Part shown: positions 1-7,943 of the stretch, one piece after another | Layout of the letters: each line of letters starts with the position of its first letter | Position numbering within the stretch: position 1 is the first letter of the stretch | Assembly: GCA_947630805.1 (NCBI GenBank) | Contig: CANRIV010000007.1 | Coordinates: 1-64,000 of the forward strand | Source: an uncultured Lachnospiraceae bacterium | Lineage (GTDB): Bacteria; Bacillota; Clostridia; Lachnospirales; Lachnospiraceae | Reading direction: 5' to 3' | Length of the DNA stretch: 64,000 nt | Made by a program: the position numbers and the translations under genes | Notes under the pieces: generated by a model | Database searches by the model: none | What the model was told of the DNA's origin: nothing | The model's input: the letters and a program-made list of their open reading frames with translations, nothing else

Positions 1-23
1 CCTTCTTTCTTATAGCAGGTGAA

Positions 24-932
24 TTAGTTATTGTTGTCCTTATCCTTCGCCCGGCTCTTATACACATTATACTGGTTTTTACATTTGCCACTGCAAAATA
101 CGCTGTTGGGTCTGCTGGCAACAAAGGCATTTCCGCAGTGTTTACATACCTTTAGTGAGGACTTTTCATCTGTAAGCATAAAGGAAAACATCATCTGCAC
201 ACCTAACAGAAGCGAATGGAAATCCCACACAATGGTAGGATGTTCAAGCAGCTCGATGTGATAGGTTGGCGCAATACCGCCAAATGCCGCCATACCCTGA
301 CGGTAAAGCTGTTTTTGCATATCATCCAGCATGTCAAAGTCCTGATAGTAGAGAAAGCTTGACATAAAGGTAAATGCCCAATCCTTGAATAAGGTCACAA
401 GCCAGTCATACCGCTCCGCATATTCTTTCTGGAAACTCATCATTACTGCCTGCGGTTTATTTTTCATGGTCATAATCAGTGCCATCATCTGCACATCGTC
501 CGTACTCCATGAAGATTCCATCCCTTTTTTCACGAAATCAATCTTATCAAAAGGAAAGAAATAGGAAAGATATTTTTCTGTGGTCATGCTTTCTGCCTTG
601 ATAAAATGGTTTTTCGGTAAATATACCGCATGGTAAGTAATAAAATCCGGTGTGGTAGGAAGTGCGGTCATAAATCCAAGCAGTCCGTAACCGGTAACAA
701 AATCCATAATGGCATTTTGTAGCTGTTCCTGTGTATTATTTTTGTCCATGCACATCAGTCCGAGGTTTACCGCCTTTAACACCATCTGCTCCGAATCCTT
801 GAGCGGATTATAAAGAGACACTTTCGCATCCGGTGAAGGTGTGATGTATAACGTACCTTCTTTATCTTCCTTCCATTCATATTTGTCATATCGTGCCCAG
901 TTGGAGCTGGTTCTTTGAAAAAGGTTACTCAT
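24..932 (-). CDS. Hypothetical protein with C-terminal Cys4 zinc-binding module (mobile-element gene)
   Basis: This gene encodes about 302 residues. I chose the ATG at 932 because a GGAGG lies about 8 nt upstream; the in-frame ATG at 944 has no such site. Most of the protein is mixed helical sequence that I do not recognise. Near the C-terminus a CxxC pair and a CxxxC pair 13 residues apart (CKHCG ... FCSGKC) look like a small zinc ribbon, followed by a basic, Asn-rich tail. Similar proteins, which I recall as DUF6076, travel with integrative elements of Firmicutes, and the neighbours here (sigma-like protein, TnpW, relaxase) fit that. The function is unknown; nucleic-acid or protein binding through the zinc module is only an inference. 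Confidence 0.6.
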   Translation of the reverse strand: MSNLFQRTSSNWARYDKYEWKEDKEGTLYITPSPDAKVSLYNPLKDSEQMVLKAVNLGLMCMDKNNTQEQLQNAIMDFVTGYGLLGFMTALPTTPDFITYHAVYLPKNHFIKAESMTTEKYLSYFFPFDKIDFVKKGMESSWSTDDVQMMALIMTMKNKPQAVMMSFQKEYAERYDWLVTLFKDWAFTFMSSFLYYQDFDMLDDMQKQLYRQGMAAFGGIAPTYHIELLEHPTIVWDFHSLLLGVQMMFSFMLTDEKSSLKVCKHCGNAFVASRPNSVFCSGKCKNQYNVYKSRAKDKDNNN

Positions 933-1016
933 AAAAGCCTCCAATCTGTCTGTTCTAAAATGTAATCTGTATTGTTTGAAAATATATTACTATCATACCA
1001 AGCCTGCCCTATAAGG

Positions 1017-1775
1017 TCAAATGGTATTTGTGATTTCTTTCGTTTTCTTATTCTTTTTATCCGTAATCAGTACCCGGTAGGTGTCATAAAAAATCTGTTC
1101 CGCCTTTGTAAGGGAGATGTGATTATCCACCCTGCTTTGCAGAGCCTGCATAAAGGATTTGCGAAGCTTCTTTAACATGGTGTCTCGGATTTTGCGGATG
1201 TTTCTGTCAGTCTGTTCCCGGAGCATGGCGATAGTCTGGCAGGAGTATCCCAGAATCGTAAGCTGATAAAAAAGCTCCTTTTGAACATCCTTCAATGTAA
1301 AAATCGCTTTGGAAATATCCTCATCCGTTACCAGCTCATGCATTTCAAATGGGCAGTCATAAATGGCATCAAGGAAATCCCCTTTCATAATCTGTTTCCA
1401 GAAAACATGCCGGATGGGAGCAGGAATTACAATCTCATCCGGTGACATTCCCCATTCCAGAGGAACATCCGACCTTCCTATCTCGTGGTAGCGTTCCTTC
1501 CGTTCACGGTTTGCATCAAGCCTGTTCCACCAGGTAACCACGTTCTCAAAATCTTCTTCGGTTCTGGCAGAATCCTCAAGACGTGCCAACGCTTCCTGTT
1601 CCAGTTCACGTTTCAGCTTTTTCCTCGTTGATGCTTCCGGTATCCTTGATACTTCCGGCTCATTTTCCATCTCAAGTTCTATTTCAAGAATGGCGGCATT
1701 CTCCCGTTCAAGGGCATCCGTCAGGTCATCTTCCAGTATGTCTTCTTCAAAATAATCATTTGTACATTCCTTCAA
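1017..1775 (-). CDS. Sigma-70 region-4-like regulatory protein of mobile element
   Basis: This gene encodes 252 residues. The N-terminal third is very acidic with heptad-like Glu/Leu runs, so probably coiled or disordered. The C-terminal part (about residues 165-215) has the feel of a sigma-70 region 4 helix-turn-helix: 'LGYSCQTIAMLREQTDRNIR' followed by a basic RDTMLKKLRK helix. The start is a TTG preceded by GGTGGT about 9 nt upstream; no better ATG lies in frame. It stands tail to head with the Cys4 protein at 24-932 and divergent from the tnpW/mob genes, so it could control them. Whether it is a true sigma factor or only shares the HTH is not settled; region 2 is not visible. Confidence 0.5.
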   Translation of the reverse strand: MKECTNDYFEEDILEDDLTDALERENAAILEIELEMENEPEVSRIPEASTRKKLKRELEQEALARLEDSARTEEDFENVVTWWNRLDANRERKERYHEIGRSDVPLEWGMSPDEIVIPAPIRHVFWKQIMKGDFLDAIYDCPFEMHELVTDEDISKAIFTLKDVQKELFYQLTILGYSCQTIAMLREQTDRNIRKIRDTMLKKLRKSFMQALQSRVDNHISLTKAEQIFYDTYRVLITDKKNKKTKEITNTI

Positions 1776-1922
1776 CAGGATTTCACCACCTTCCCAAAAT
1801 ATTTATCAAATTTTTTCAAAAAACAGTTCCGATTTTGGGACTTCATTTCTCCTATAGGTGAGGAAGTAATCTTATTTATCTAAAAAAGATTACTTAAAAC
1901 CAGAAGAAAGGAGCCGGATTTT

Positions 1923-1970
1923 ATGAAAATTTATCTTATCCGTTGTCGCAGTCCGTCAAAGATACTTTGA
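1923..1970 (+). CDS. Possible 15-residue leader peptide upstream of tnpW
   Basis: An ATG at 1923 sits behind a good AAAGGAG site and opens a 15-codon frame, MKIYLIRCRSPSKIL, ending in TGA at 1970. It lies 46 nt before the tnpW start. The strong ribosome-binding site is the only evidence. It could be a leader peptide, a relic of a longer gene, or chance. Confidence 0.25.
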   Translation: MKIYLIRCRSPSKIL

Positions 1971-2016
1971 TTATACCAAACATATGTTTGCATTTCAAGA
2001 AGGAGGTGAAAGTATT

Positions 2017-2199
2017 ATGGAGCAGACAGCAAATAAGGAGCAGGTAATGTCCTCTTTTACCAAAAAGATAGGACAGACCACCTACAAGGTAAATGTGTTT
2101 TTCGCAGAGAATACCACAGCTACCTTTGAGGATAAGCTTTTGCATCTGATGGCAAATGATATTGCCAACCGGAAGCAGGATACACCGGATGCAGAGTAA
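2017..2199 (+). CDS. tnpW: TnpW-like small transposon-encoded protein
   Basis: This gene encodes 60 residues. The ATG at 2017 was chosen over the in-frame ATG at 1984 because an AAGGAGGTG site lies 8 nt before it. The sequence (SFTKKIGQTTYKVNVFFAE ... TFEDKLLHLM) matches what I remember of the TnpW family, short proteins found in clostridial transposons and integrative elements. Their biochemical role is not established. It begins a plus-strand run of small gene, DUF3847 gene, oriT and relaxase, which is a usual order in these elements. Confidence 0.65.
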   Translation: MEQTANKEQVMSSFTKKIGQTTYKVNVFFAENTTATFEDKLLHLMANDIANRKQDTPDAE

Positions 2200-2257
2200 T
2201 TGTTACACAAATCAATTGTTTTTAAGCTGATATTTTATCAGCGGGAAGGAGTTTTGT

Positions 2258-2596
2258 ATGGGTAAATCAACCAAAACCTATGAAGAAAGAATCCAGGAGA
2301 AGGATTTAAGGATTGAGAAGCTGGCGCAGGAACTGAAGCGTTATGAGGCACAAAAGAAGCAGCTGGAGAAACGCAGGAAGGAGGAAGAACGCAAAATCCG
2401 TACCCACCGTCTGATAGAAATCGGTGCTGCGGTGGAGTCGGTGCTGGGAAGATGTATTGAGTTAGAAGAAATTCCAAAGCTGATTGCATTCCTAAATAAG
2501 CAGGAAGCTAACGGAAAATTTTTCTCTAAAGCAATGCAAAAAGGTCCGGATACGGATATGAAAAAAGAGGAAGTTGGGGAGTCAGGAGTTTCCTGA
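2258..2596 (+). CDS. DUF3847 family protein of mobilization module
   Basis: This gene encodes 112 residues. It is strongly charged and helical over residues 5-50 (repeated Glu/Lys/Arg heptads), then has a compact motif IEIGAAVESVLGR that I associate with DUF3847. An AAGGAG site stands 8 nt before the ATG. The gene sits directly upstream of oriT and the MobA/MobL relaxase. Small coiled-coil proteins in this position are often relaxase accessories that bind oriT, but for this family that is an inference. Confidence 0.65.
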   Translation: MGKSTKTYEERIQEKDLRIEKLAQELKRYEAQKKQLEKRRKEEERKIRTHRLIEIGAAVESVLGRCIELEEIPKLIAFLNKQEANGKFFSKAMQKGPDTDMKKEEVGESGVS

Positions 2597-2665
2597 TTCC
2601 CTTCTCTTTTTAGGGAGAAGGGCGCACTTATAGACAGGCAGAGCCTGTCTCTTGCGCGCGCTCTG
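2597..2665 (+). other. oriT: Origin of transfer (oriT) with MOBQ/RSF1010-like nic motif
   Basis: The sequence AAGGGCGCACTTATA at 2618-2632, read on the other strand, is TATAAGTGCGCCCTT, matching from memory the TAAGTGCGCCCT nic core of RSF1010/R1162-type oriTs. An 8-bp inverted repeat, CCCTTCTC (2599-2606) and GAGAAGGG (2615-2622), runs into the motif, as such oriTs have. A second perfect hairpin, AGACAGGC-aga-GCCTGTCT (2632-2650), follows. The relaxase gene begins 130 nt downstream. The nick position itself is inferred. Confidence 0.7.
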
Positions 2666-2672
2666 CGAGGCT

Positions 2673-2751
2673 TATGGGAAGCAGTTTATTTCCAAATGAC
2701 CAGGTTTGAAAAGGTCTGCTTCCCATAGGAAGAACCCGTTGGCGTTCTTCC
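2673..2751 (+). promoter_or_regulatory. Double hairpin leader between oriT and relaxase gene
   Basis: Two inverted repeats stand one after the other: TATGGGAAGCAG (2673-2684) with CTGCTTCCCATA (2716-2727), and GGAAGAAC (2728-2735) with GTTCTTCC (2744-2751). Both are perfect. They lie between the nic region and the relaxase start at 2792, so they may be part of the oriT or fold in the relaxase mRNA leader to limit its expression. Confidence 0.5.
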
Positions 2752-2791
2752 GTTTCAGAATATGCACTTTTAACGAAGGAGGATATGCACT

Positions 2792-4294
2792 ATGGCAATT
2801 TATCATTGCAGTATAAAAATCATCGGCAGGAGCGATGGCAAATCGGCAGTTGCTTCTTCTGCCTACCGCTCCGGCGAAAAGCTCATGGATGACCGCACAG
2901 GTCTTGTTCATGACTTTACGAAAAAGCGTGGTGTGGTATTTACAGAAGTTTCTCTTCCGGCACACGCTCCGCCGGAATATGCCGACCGGAATGTATTATG
3001 GAATGCGGTGGAAAAGGCAGAAAAGAAATCCAATGCCCAGCTTGCAAGGGAGATTGAAGTGGCTCTTCCGAAAGAACTTTCCAGGGAATGTCAGATTGAG
3101 ATTGTAAGAAGGTATGTGCAGGATAACTTTGTTTCCGTTGGAATGTGTGCCGACTGGGCATTACACGATAAAGGAGATGGCAATCCCCATGCACACATTA
3201 TGCTGACCATGCGTGGCATCAAACCCGATGGCACATGGGCACAGAAGGAAAAGAAGGCTTATGCCCTTGATGAGGCAGGAAACCGCATTCCGCTTATTGA
3301 GCCTGCTACAGGGGAGCAGAAGCTTGGTAAGAGAAATGAAAAGCTGTGGAAACGGATTACCGTAGAACCAAATGACTGGAACGACCAAAGCAAAGCGGAA
3401 ATCTGGAGAAAGTCATGGGCAGATATCTGTAACGAATATCTGTCTTTGGAACAGCAGATTGACCACAGAAGTTACAAACGGCAGGAGCTGGATTTGGAGC
3501 CTACCATCCACGAAGGGTACCGTGCCCGGAAGATGGAGAAGGCGGGCTTTGTTTCTAACCGCTGTGAATACAATCGCATTGTAAGAAAGTTAAATGATCT
3601 AAAAGGTAAGTGGCTTCTTACGGTGAAGGAATTACAGAAAACCATTATGGAGAGAGGACGGATGTTATATGAACGAATTACAGGATACTTTAGAGGAAAT
3701 CATGGAGATTTTCAAATGTCAGGACCATATGCTGGACATTCTGGAAGACCAGCAGTATCAGCTGGAGCAGTTGAAATCGGTGAATTTGAAACAGCAGGAA
3801 TTGCTGGAGAAATTAAATGCCGAGAACAGGAAACTCTCAGCCGAAAATCGGAATCTGATTATACAGAATCAGAGATTAGTAACACAGAACAGACAATTGC
3901 AGGAATTATGCAAAGACTAAAAGAGAAAGCGAGGGAACGTGATGAACGAATCAGAAAACTTATGGAACGCAGACAGTCTTTTGAAGCTGTCGGAGAATTT
4001 ACAGGCGGAGAACGAGCAGTACCGATTACAGCTGGCACAAAAGGAGAATCAGATACAGACGTATTTATCCGATGTGCAAAAGCTGAAATCGCAGATACTC
4101 TCCATGCAATCGACGATAGCAGAGCAAGGGCGAGAGATTCAGAAGCTGAACGCTCATATCGCCAGATTAGCCGAGAGCGACTTGGTGCTAGTGGAGAACG
4201 AGAAGCTGGCAGAAGCGAATCGGAAGTTGCAGGCAGAGAACGAGAAGGCTCAGAACACCTTCAAAGAATCAGTAGCAAAGACAGAGGACGCTAG
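2792..4294 (+). CDS. mobL: MobA/MobL family relaxase
   Basis: This gene encodes 500 residues. The relaxase would nick oriT and lead the strand into a recipient. The N-terminus (MAIYHCSIKIIGR) and the three-histidine metal motif HDKGDGNPHAHIML (His125, His133, His135) are typical of MobA/MobL, and SAYRSGEKL lies near residue 25. An AAGGAGGA site precedes the ATG by 8 nt. Recognisable sequence ends near residue 292; the last 208 residues are Arg/Glu/Ser-rich, look disordered, and are read from DNA that also encodes two coiled-coil proteins in another frame (3669-3920 and 3939-4931). The tail may therefore be only a by-product of low-T coding sequence. Many family members do extend this far, so I keep the full frame. 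Confidence 0.85.
   Translation: MAIYHCSIKIIGRSDGKSAVASSAYRSGEKLMDDRTGLVHDFTKKRGVVFTEVSLPAHAPPEYADRNVLWNAVEKAEKKSNAQLAREIEVALPKELSRECQIEIVRRYVQDNFVSVGMCADWALHDKGDGNPHAHIMLTMRGIKPDGTWAQKEKKAYALDEAGNRIPLIEPATGEQKLGKRNEKLWKRITVEPNDWNDQSKAEIWRKSWADICNEYLSLEQQIDHRSYKRQELDLEPTIHEGYRARKMEKAGFVSNRCEYNRIVRKLNDLKGKWLLTVKELQKTIMERGRMLYERITGYFRGNHGDFQMSGPYAGHSGRPAVSAGAVEIGEFETAGIAGEIKCREQETLSRKSESDYTESEISNTEQTIAGIMQRLKEKARERDERIRKLMERRQSFEAVGEFTGGERAVPITAGTKGESDTDVFIRCAKAEIADTLHAIDDSRARARDSEAERSYRQISRERLGASGEREAGRSESEVAGREREGSEHLQRISSKDRGR
3669..3920 (+). CDS. Small coiled-coil protein, overlapping the relaxase gene
   Basis: This gene encodes 83 residues and lies wholly inside the relaxase gene in another frame. 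The protein is an almost continuous coiled coil: Leu-spaced heptads rich in Gln, Asn, Lys and Glu (LEKLNAENRKLSAENRNLII and so on). AGAGGA stands about 12 nt upstream of the ATG. The clean amphipathic pattern is better protein sequence than the relaxase tail it overlaps. It ends 18 nt before the next gene, in the same frame, and that gene also begins with a coiled coil, so the two may once have been one gene or work together. Confidence 0.5.
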   Translation: MNELQDTLEEIMEIFKCQDHMLDILEDQQYQLEQLKSVNLKQQELLEKLNAENRKLSAENRNLIIQNQRLVTQNRQLQELCKD

Positions 4295-4931
4295 GAAAAT
4301 CCTTGTACAGGCAAAGGTATTAAATGATACTTTTGATAAGCGTGTTAACGAAAAGGTGAGCCGTGTAAAGCGGAATATGGAAGCTGATATGAAGGGAAGA
4401 TTGCAGACCGCACTTCAAAATCAGACCATAGCATTAAGCATCTGGACATGGGCATTTTGTTTTATCAGTATGATACAGACAGGGTATATCCTTTTTATGA
4501 ATCAGGATATTACAAGAACGATTCCGCAGTGGTTTATAAACCGCTGGGAGAATGGCTGCGATACAGCCGAAATGATTATCCGATTGTATCAATGGTGCTA
4601 TGGCTACTTGACCAATTATATGCATCCTTATGTTGTGATTGGTATTATGGCTATTATCTCAGTCGAAATTATTTTAATTGGATTTATACTGATTAGAAAT
4701 TTATTTGACCGGATTGGCGAGAAATGGCATGACCGCTGGCAATATTATGAGGTTTATGGCGAGATGCGTTTGAGAAAAGCGGTGTCAGTTGCATTATGTA
4801 TTGTCAGTATAACTTTTGCATTGATTGCTGGGAAGTATATTCCGGTGGATATCAATGTAGTGAGCTGGTGGCTTGGCATTTCTATAGGACTGAATTTTTT
4901 GTATCATGGTTGCTATAAGATAAATCATTAA
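3939..4931 (+). CDS. Coiled-coil membrane protein (DUF6040-like) of mobile element
   Basis: This gene encodes 330 residues, starting at GTG 3939 (or ATG 3942) behind a GAGGGAA site. Residues 10-150 form a long coiled coil. After it come four likely membrane segments, near 167-190, 230-255, 282-302 and 305-322, with basic loops between. This layout matches my memory of DUF6040 proteins carried next to MobL relaxases. The first 356 nt overlap the relaxase tail. A membrane-anchored coiled coil beside a relaxase might help couple the DNA complex to a host secretion channel, but that is an inference from position only. Confidence 0.65.
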   Translation: MMNESENLWNADSLLKLSENLQAENEQYRLQLAQKENQIQTYLSDVQKLKSQILSMQSTIAEQGREIQKLNAHIARLAESDLVLVENEKLAEANRKLQAENEKAQNTFKESVAKTEDARKILVQAKVLNDTFDKRVNEKVSRVKRNMEADMKGRLQTALQNQTIALSIWTWAFCFISMIQTGYILFMNQDITRTIPQWFINRWENGCDTAEMIIRLYQWCYGYLTNYMHPYVVIGIMAIISVEIILIGFILIRNLFDRIGEKWHDRWQYYEVYGEMRLRKAVSVALCIVSITFALIAGKYIPVDINVVSWWLGISIGLNFLYHGCYKINH

Positions 4932-4933
4932 GC

Positions 4934-4979
4934 TGCAAAAAAGTACTCCCACGGGCAGATAAAATATGCTCGTGGGAGT
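4934..4979 (-). terminator. Rho-independent terminator downstream of acyltransferase gene
   Basis: A 13-bp stem (4945-4957 with 4967-4979, one G-T pair) has a 9-nt loop. Read on the minus strand it is followed by ACTTTTTTGC, so it ends transcripts coming from the acyltransferase gene that stops at 5047. Confidence 0.7.
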
Positions 4980-5046
4980 GCGATATACAAAGGCTCAAAC
5001 TGGGATTTATCAATTTTTTGCAACAATAAAACATCAAATTTCCTGT

Positions 5047-6117
5047 CTAACTTGCTTTATCTCTTTTTAACCCAAACAAAAAACTTATTACCGTATTCTT
5101 CTCAATTATGTAACAAACACTGCAAGTCATAATTGTTGATATTAAAAGTGATAGTACAAAATTATGTACACTTCCCACTCCTGTCAAAGAAATGAAATAT
5201 TGACACAACACCACTATTGGGAAATGCACTATATAAAACACATATGATAACCTTGAGCAGTATCTGCTAACTTTATTAGAATGACTCAGATATTCTTTTC
5301 CAAGACAAACCAAAGCTGGAATTCCAGTTACAAATGAAAGGTAATTACATATATTATTTAATAATTCATAATCTTCAATATATACAAACAAAATCGCATT
5401 CATTATGGAAGATAAAACAAATACGAATACAAATAATATCTTTATTTTTACAAGTTTTTTAATAAATTCTTGATTGCTAAACAAATAATATCCAAGCAAA
5501 TATACACATAAATATGCAGGAATTCTCTCTCCCAAAAATGTCACATCAAATACAGCAATTGCAAGTATGATAATTAAACAGTTTATGATAAGCATGATAT
5601 TTCTATTGTTCCTGCTTATACAATCAATAAACTTTATCACGCCACAGCCTAAGCAGGAAATAATAATCAGCACAGCAATAAACCAAAAGTGTCCAAGTGT
5701 AAATCCACCGTCATATCCTGTTAAATCTGTAAACCTGGTAAAATATACCGAATAATGTTCGAAATAATTACCATCATATCCATTATGTGATTTATCTGCA
5801 ATAAAACTCAATATTGGATTGATGATTGTAATTCCCAATAATAATGGTATTCCCAATCTTATGAATCGTTCTTTGATAAAATCTGAATATCCTCTTTTCT
5901 TGAGAGAAAATGATGCTGATACTCCTGCAAGCAAAAACATTAAAGGCATAAACCACGGTGATATAAACACCACTATTGATGCAATAAGATTAACTCTTTC
6001 AAAAAAAATATAATTTGCTTCTCTCCAAGAATTGTAGGCTATACCCAAATGATATATTATCAACAAAGAAACAATTGCAGTTCTTAAGTTGTCTATATAG
6101 TTAACTCGTGAATTCAT
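5047..6117 (-). CDS. Acyltransferase family 3 membrane protein
   Basis: This gene encodes 356 residues with about ten hydrophobic segments. The N-terminus (NYIDNLRTAIVSLLIIYHLG) and the early conserved His fit the acyltransferase_3 family, integral membrane enzymes that O-acylate sugars, peptidoglycan or lipids. I chose the ATG at 6117 because AAAGGAG lies 10 nt before it. The open frame runs a further 66 codons upstream, but those codons spell the end of a cupin domain and belong to a separate broken gene. The substrate cannot be told. Its AT-rich composition and position between mobile genes suggest cargo. Confidence 0.75.
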   Translation of the reverse strand: MNSRVNYIDNLRTAIVSLLIIYHLGIAYNSWREANYIFFERVNLIASIVVFISPWFMPLMFLLAGVSASFSLKKRGYSDFIKERFIRLGIPLLLGITIINPILSFIADKSHNGYDGNYFEHYSVYFTRFTDLTGYDGGFTLGHFWFIAVLIIISCLGCGVIKFIDCISRNNRNIMLIINCLIIILAIAVFDVTFLGERIPAYLCVYLLGYYLFSNQEFIKKLVKIKILFVFVFVLSSIMNAILFVYIEDYELLNNICNYLSFVTGIPALVCLGKEYLSHSNKVSRYCSRLSYVFYIVHFPIVVLCQYFISLTGVGSVHNFVLSLLISTIMTCSVCYIIEKNTVISFLFGLKRDKAS

Positions 6118-6159
6118 AAATAGGATTCTCCTTTGTTTAAGAAAATCAGAAATTGTCTG

Positions 6160-6383
6160 GTAGTATGTTCCACCCGTATTCTCTTTGTCCAGTGTTCCTT
6201 CCACCTCAATCAACAGACACTTAACAAGTATTGTTAGTATTAGTCTATGTCGTGTTCCCTTCGGAATTATTACAAAATCCCCTTCAGTAAGATGCGTAAT
6301 CCCGTCGTCGGTCACGATAACGAATTTACCCCTCTATGCAATAAAACATTTCATCTGACAACTCATGAACATGGATGGTTTTA
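6160..6383 (-). pseudogene. Frameshifted, 5'-truncated cupin-domain gene remnant
   Basis: Read on the minus strand, the stretch from 6383 gives KTIHVHELSDEMFYCIEG, then a TAA at 6326-6328. Dropping one base at that point restores KFVIVTDDGITHLTEGDF and VIIPKGTRHRL, the second half of a small cupin barrel. The cupin start is missing, because the stop of the GNAT gene lies there instead. The 3' part stays open and runs in frame into the acyltransferase gene, which creates a false long N-terminus for that enzyme. Confidence 0.65.
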
Positions 6384-6920
6384 ATCACAATTACACATTT
6401 TCAATTTCAATTCTTCCTTTGTAATAGAACAAATTACTAAGTTTTTACGTTCTCCTGAGGCAATATCAATTCTTCTGTTTCTAAGCTCTCCATCAAATTG
6501 AAAGCCCAGCTTTTTCAATAAATTTCCAGAAGCCATATTACTTATATTATATTTTGCTTCGAGCATATACATATCTCTTTTCACCAAATATTCTTGAATA
6601 ATGCACTGTAATGCCTCAAATGCGTACCCTCTATTTTGAAAACGTTCACCAATCACATACCCTATCTCTCCAATTTCAAGCTGTATGTACGGTATATCAA
6701 TCGTTACATATCCAATACAATTCTTACTCTCTTTTTCCAAAATAAGCCATGCATTTTTATTCTTCGACCAGGCATCTACAAATGCTTCCATCTGCTTTTC
6801 TTCTGTCGGATAACCAAGTATATATTTTCCAAGCTTTTTATCTTTCCCCCACCCCTCAAGGCAGGAATGTGTATCTTCCGCCACAAAATTTCGTATTAAT
6901 AATCTATTTGTCTCAAGCAT
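6381..6920 (-). CDS. GNAT family N-acetyltransferase (RimJ/RimL-like)
   Basis: This gene encodes 179 residues. It begins MLETNRLLIRNFVAED, the usual opening of RimJ/RimL-type acetyltransferases, and carries the acetyl-CoA loop as ERFQNRGYAFEAL near residue 95, then the closing NLLKKLGFQFDGELR near residue 140. These enzymes move an acetyl group from acetyl-CoA to an amine on a protein, antibiotic or metabolite; the target here is unknown. Its stop overlaps the remains of a cupin gene. It sits among other acquired genes and is probably cargo. Confidence 0.8.
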   Translation of the reverse strand: MLETNRLLIRNFVAEDTHSCLEGWGKDKKLGKYILGYPTEEKQMEAFVDAWSKNKNAWLILEKESKNCIGYVTIDIPYIQLEIGEIGYVIGERFQNRGYAFEALQCIIQEYLVKRDMYMLEAKYNISNMASGNLLKKLGFQFDGELRNRRIDIASGERKNLVICSITKEELKLKMCNCD

Positions 6921-6931
6921 ATTTATTCCCT

Positions 6932-7015
6932 CTAAAGATTTCGATCAACCGTAATTGTTACGACCGCCGCACCAATTTTAGAAATTGTTCTGTTCATAAT
7001 TTTCTTGCCCTCCAT
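6932..7015 (-). pseudogene. Truncated start of a secreted-protein gene
   Basis: Behind a GGAG-like start at 7015, 27 codons read MEGKKIMNRTISKIGAAVVT then ITVDRNL and a TAG. A basic start followed by a hydrophobic run looks like the beginning of a signal peptide that has been cut off after about 20 residues. No downstream continuation is visible before the GNAT gene. It may be only a short chance frame. Confidence 0.3.
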
Positions 7016-7067
7016 AAAATCCGTATTTGTCACCCTCTGCAACTATCCGACAACAGGAAGTTGTCAG

Positions 7068-7541
7068 CTACAATTCTTTCATCATACACAATGATTCTGG
7101 CATCGAAATGTAAGGACCATAATTATCTATTTTTTCAAATCCTACTTTCCGATATACATGACATGATTCTTGTAGCAGTTCTCCAGTTTCAAGAATCAAC
7201 CTCTTGTATCCCAGCTCTTTTGCCCACTCAATCAATTCAAGAACCAGCTTGGTTCCTATTCCTTTCCCCTGAAACTCATCTCTGACAAATACTCTTTTCA
7301 ATTCGGTTGCATCATCGATATCACCATACTGATATTCTCTAATTGCTCCTGCACCAGCGGCTTTTCCATCAACATATACAACTATAGCCTCTTTAATTTC
7401 ATCAAGTTGGTTGTACTGTTTGTACTTGTCTCTCTTAATTACCCTTCCTACTCGCCTATCTAAATCTATATCTAATAGCTGACAGTTCATAATAAAGTCT
7501 TCATTTATGCCAGAACATCTAACAAATTCTATATCATCCAT
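7068..7541 (-). CDS. GNAT family N-acetyltransferase
   Basis: This gene encodes 157 residues. Motif A is clear: [20 protein letters not shown] (residues 88-107) with the Q-G-K-G-I-G acetyl-CoA loop, and motif B follows as [13 protein letters not shown]. An AGGAGG site stands upstream of the ATG. The protein is not closely like the other acetyltransferase at 6381-6920, so the two are not a duplication. Substrate unknown. The 150-nt gap to the next gene on the right holds no further frame. Confidence 0.8.
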   Translation of the reverse strand: MDDIEFVRCSGINEDFIMNCQLLDIDLDRRVGRVIKRDKYKQYNQLDEIKEAIVVYVDGKAAGAGAIREYQYGDIDDATELKRVFVRDEFQGKGIGTKLVLELIEWAKELGYKRLILETGELLQESCHVYRKVGFEKIDNYGPYISMPESLCMMKEL

Positions 7542-7662
7542 ATTCGACCATCCTCCTATGTTAAGTATATAAGAACTTACAAGCTCTGTAAATTCAAATT
7601 TCTACCTCCCATTGTACCACGCACCGTTCTTACATTCCACTTATATTTTCCCATAGATTCTT

Positions 7663-7696
7663 AAAAAGGTGGACTGCCCTCACATAGCAATCCACC
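7663..7696 (-). terminator. Rho-independent terminator of the DUF6061-like gene
   Basis: The arms GGTGGACTGC (7668-7677) and GCAATCCACC (7687-7696) pair with one mismatch. Read on the minus strand, TTTTT follows at once. It lies 8 nt after the stop of the small gene at 7704. Confidence 0.7.
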
Positions 7697-7703
7697 CGTA
7701 AAA

Positions 7704-7943
7704 TTACCACACTTCCAGACTATCTTCCGCATCCACCCAATCTTGCATCTCACCCGTCAAAGCCAACCGAGCATACTCCATGGGGTTGTCAATGGCAAGA
7801 GCATTCAATGCACACTGTGAATTGGGTGTGGTCTTCAATCCATCCTCTGCCTTATTGCAGTCAAATCTCAAAAGCATATTGTCAAAAGTGGTTATATCAA
7901 TACTATTGCAGTATTGGTTATATGTAGCATATATAAATTTCAT
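7704..7943 (-). CDS. Small DUF6061-like protein
   Basis: This gene encodes 79 residues. It opens MKFIYATYNQYCNSIDITTF and ends with an acidic tail. I recall this pattern as DUF6061, short proteins seen in Lachnospiraceae mobile and accessory regions. An AAGGATGAAG site lies just upstream. It has its own terminator, so it is probably expressed alone. No function is known to me. Confidence 0.55.
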   Translation of the reverse strand: MKFIYATYNQYCNSIDITTFDNMLLRFDCNKAEDGLKTTPNSQCALNALAIDNPMEYARLALTGEMQDWVDAEDSLEVW

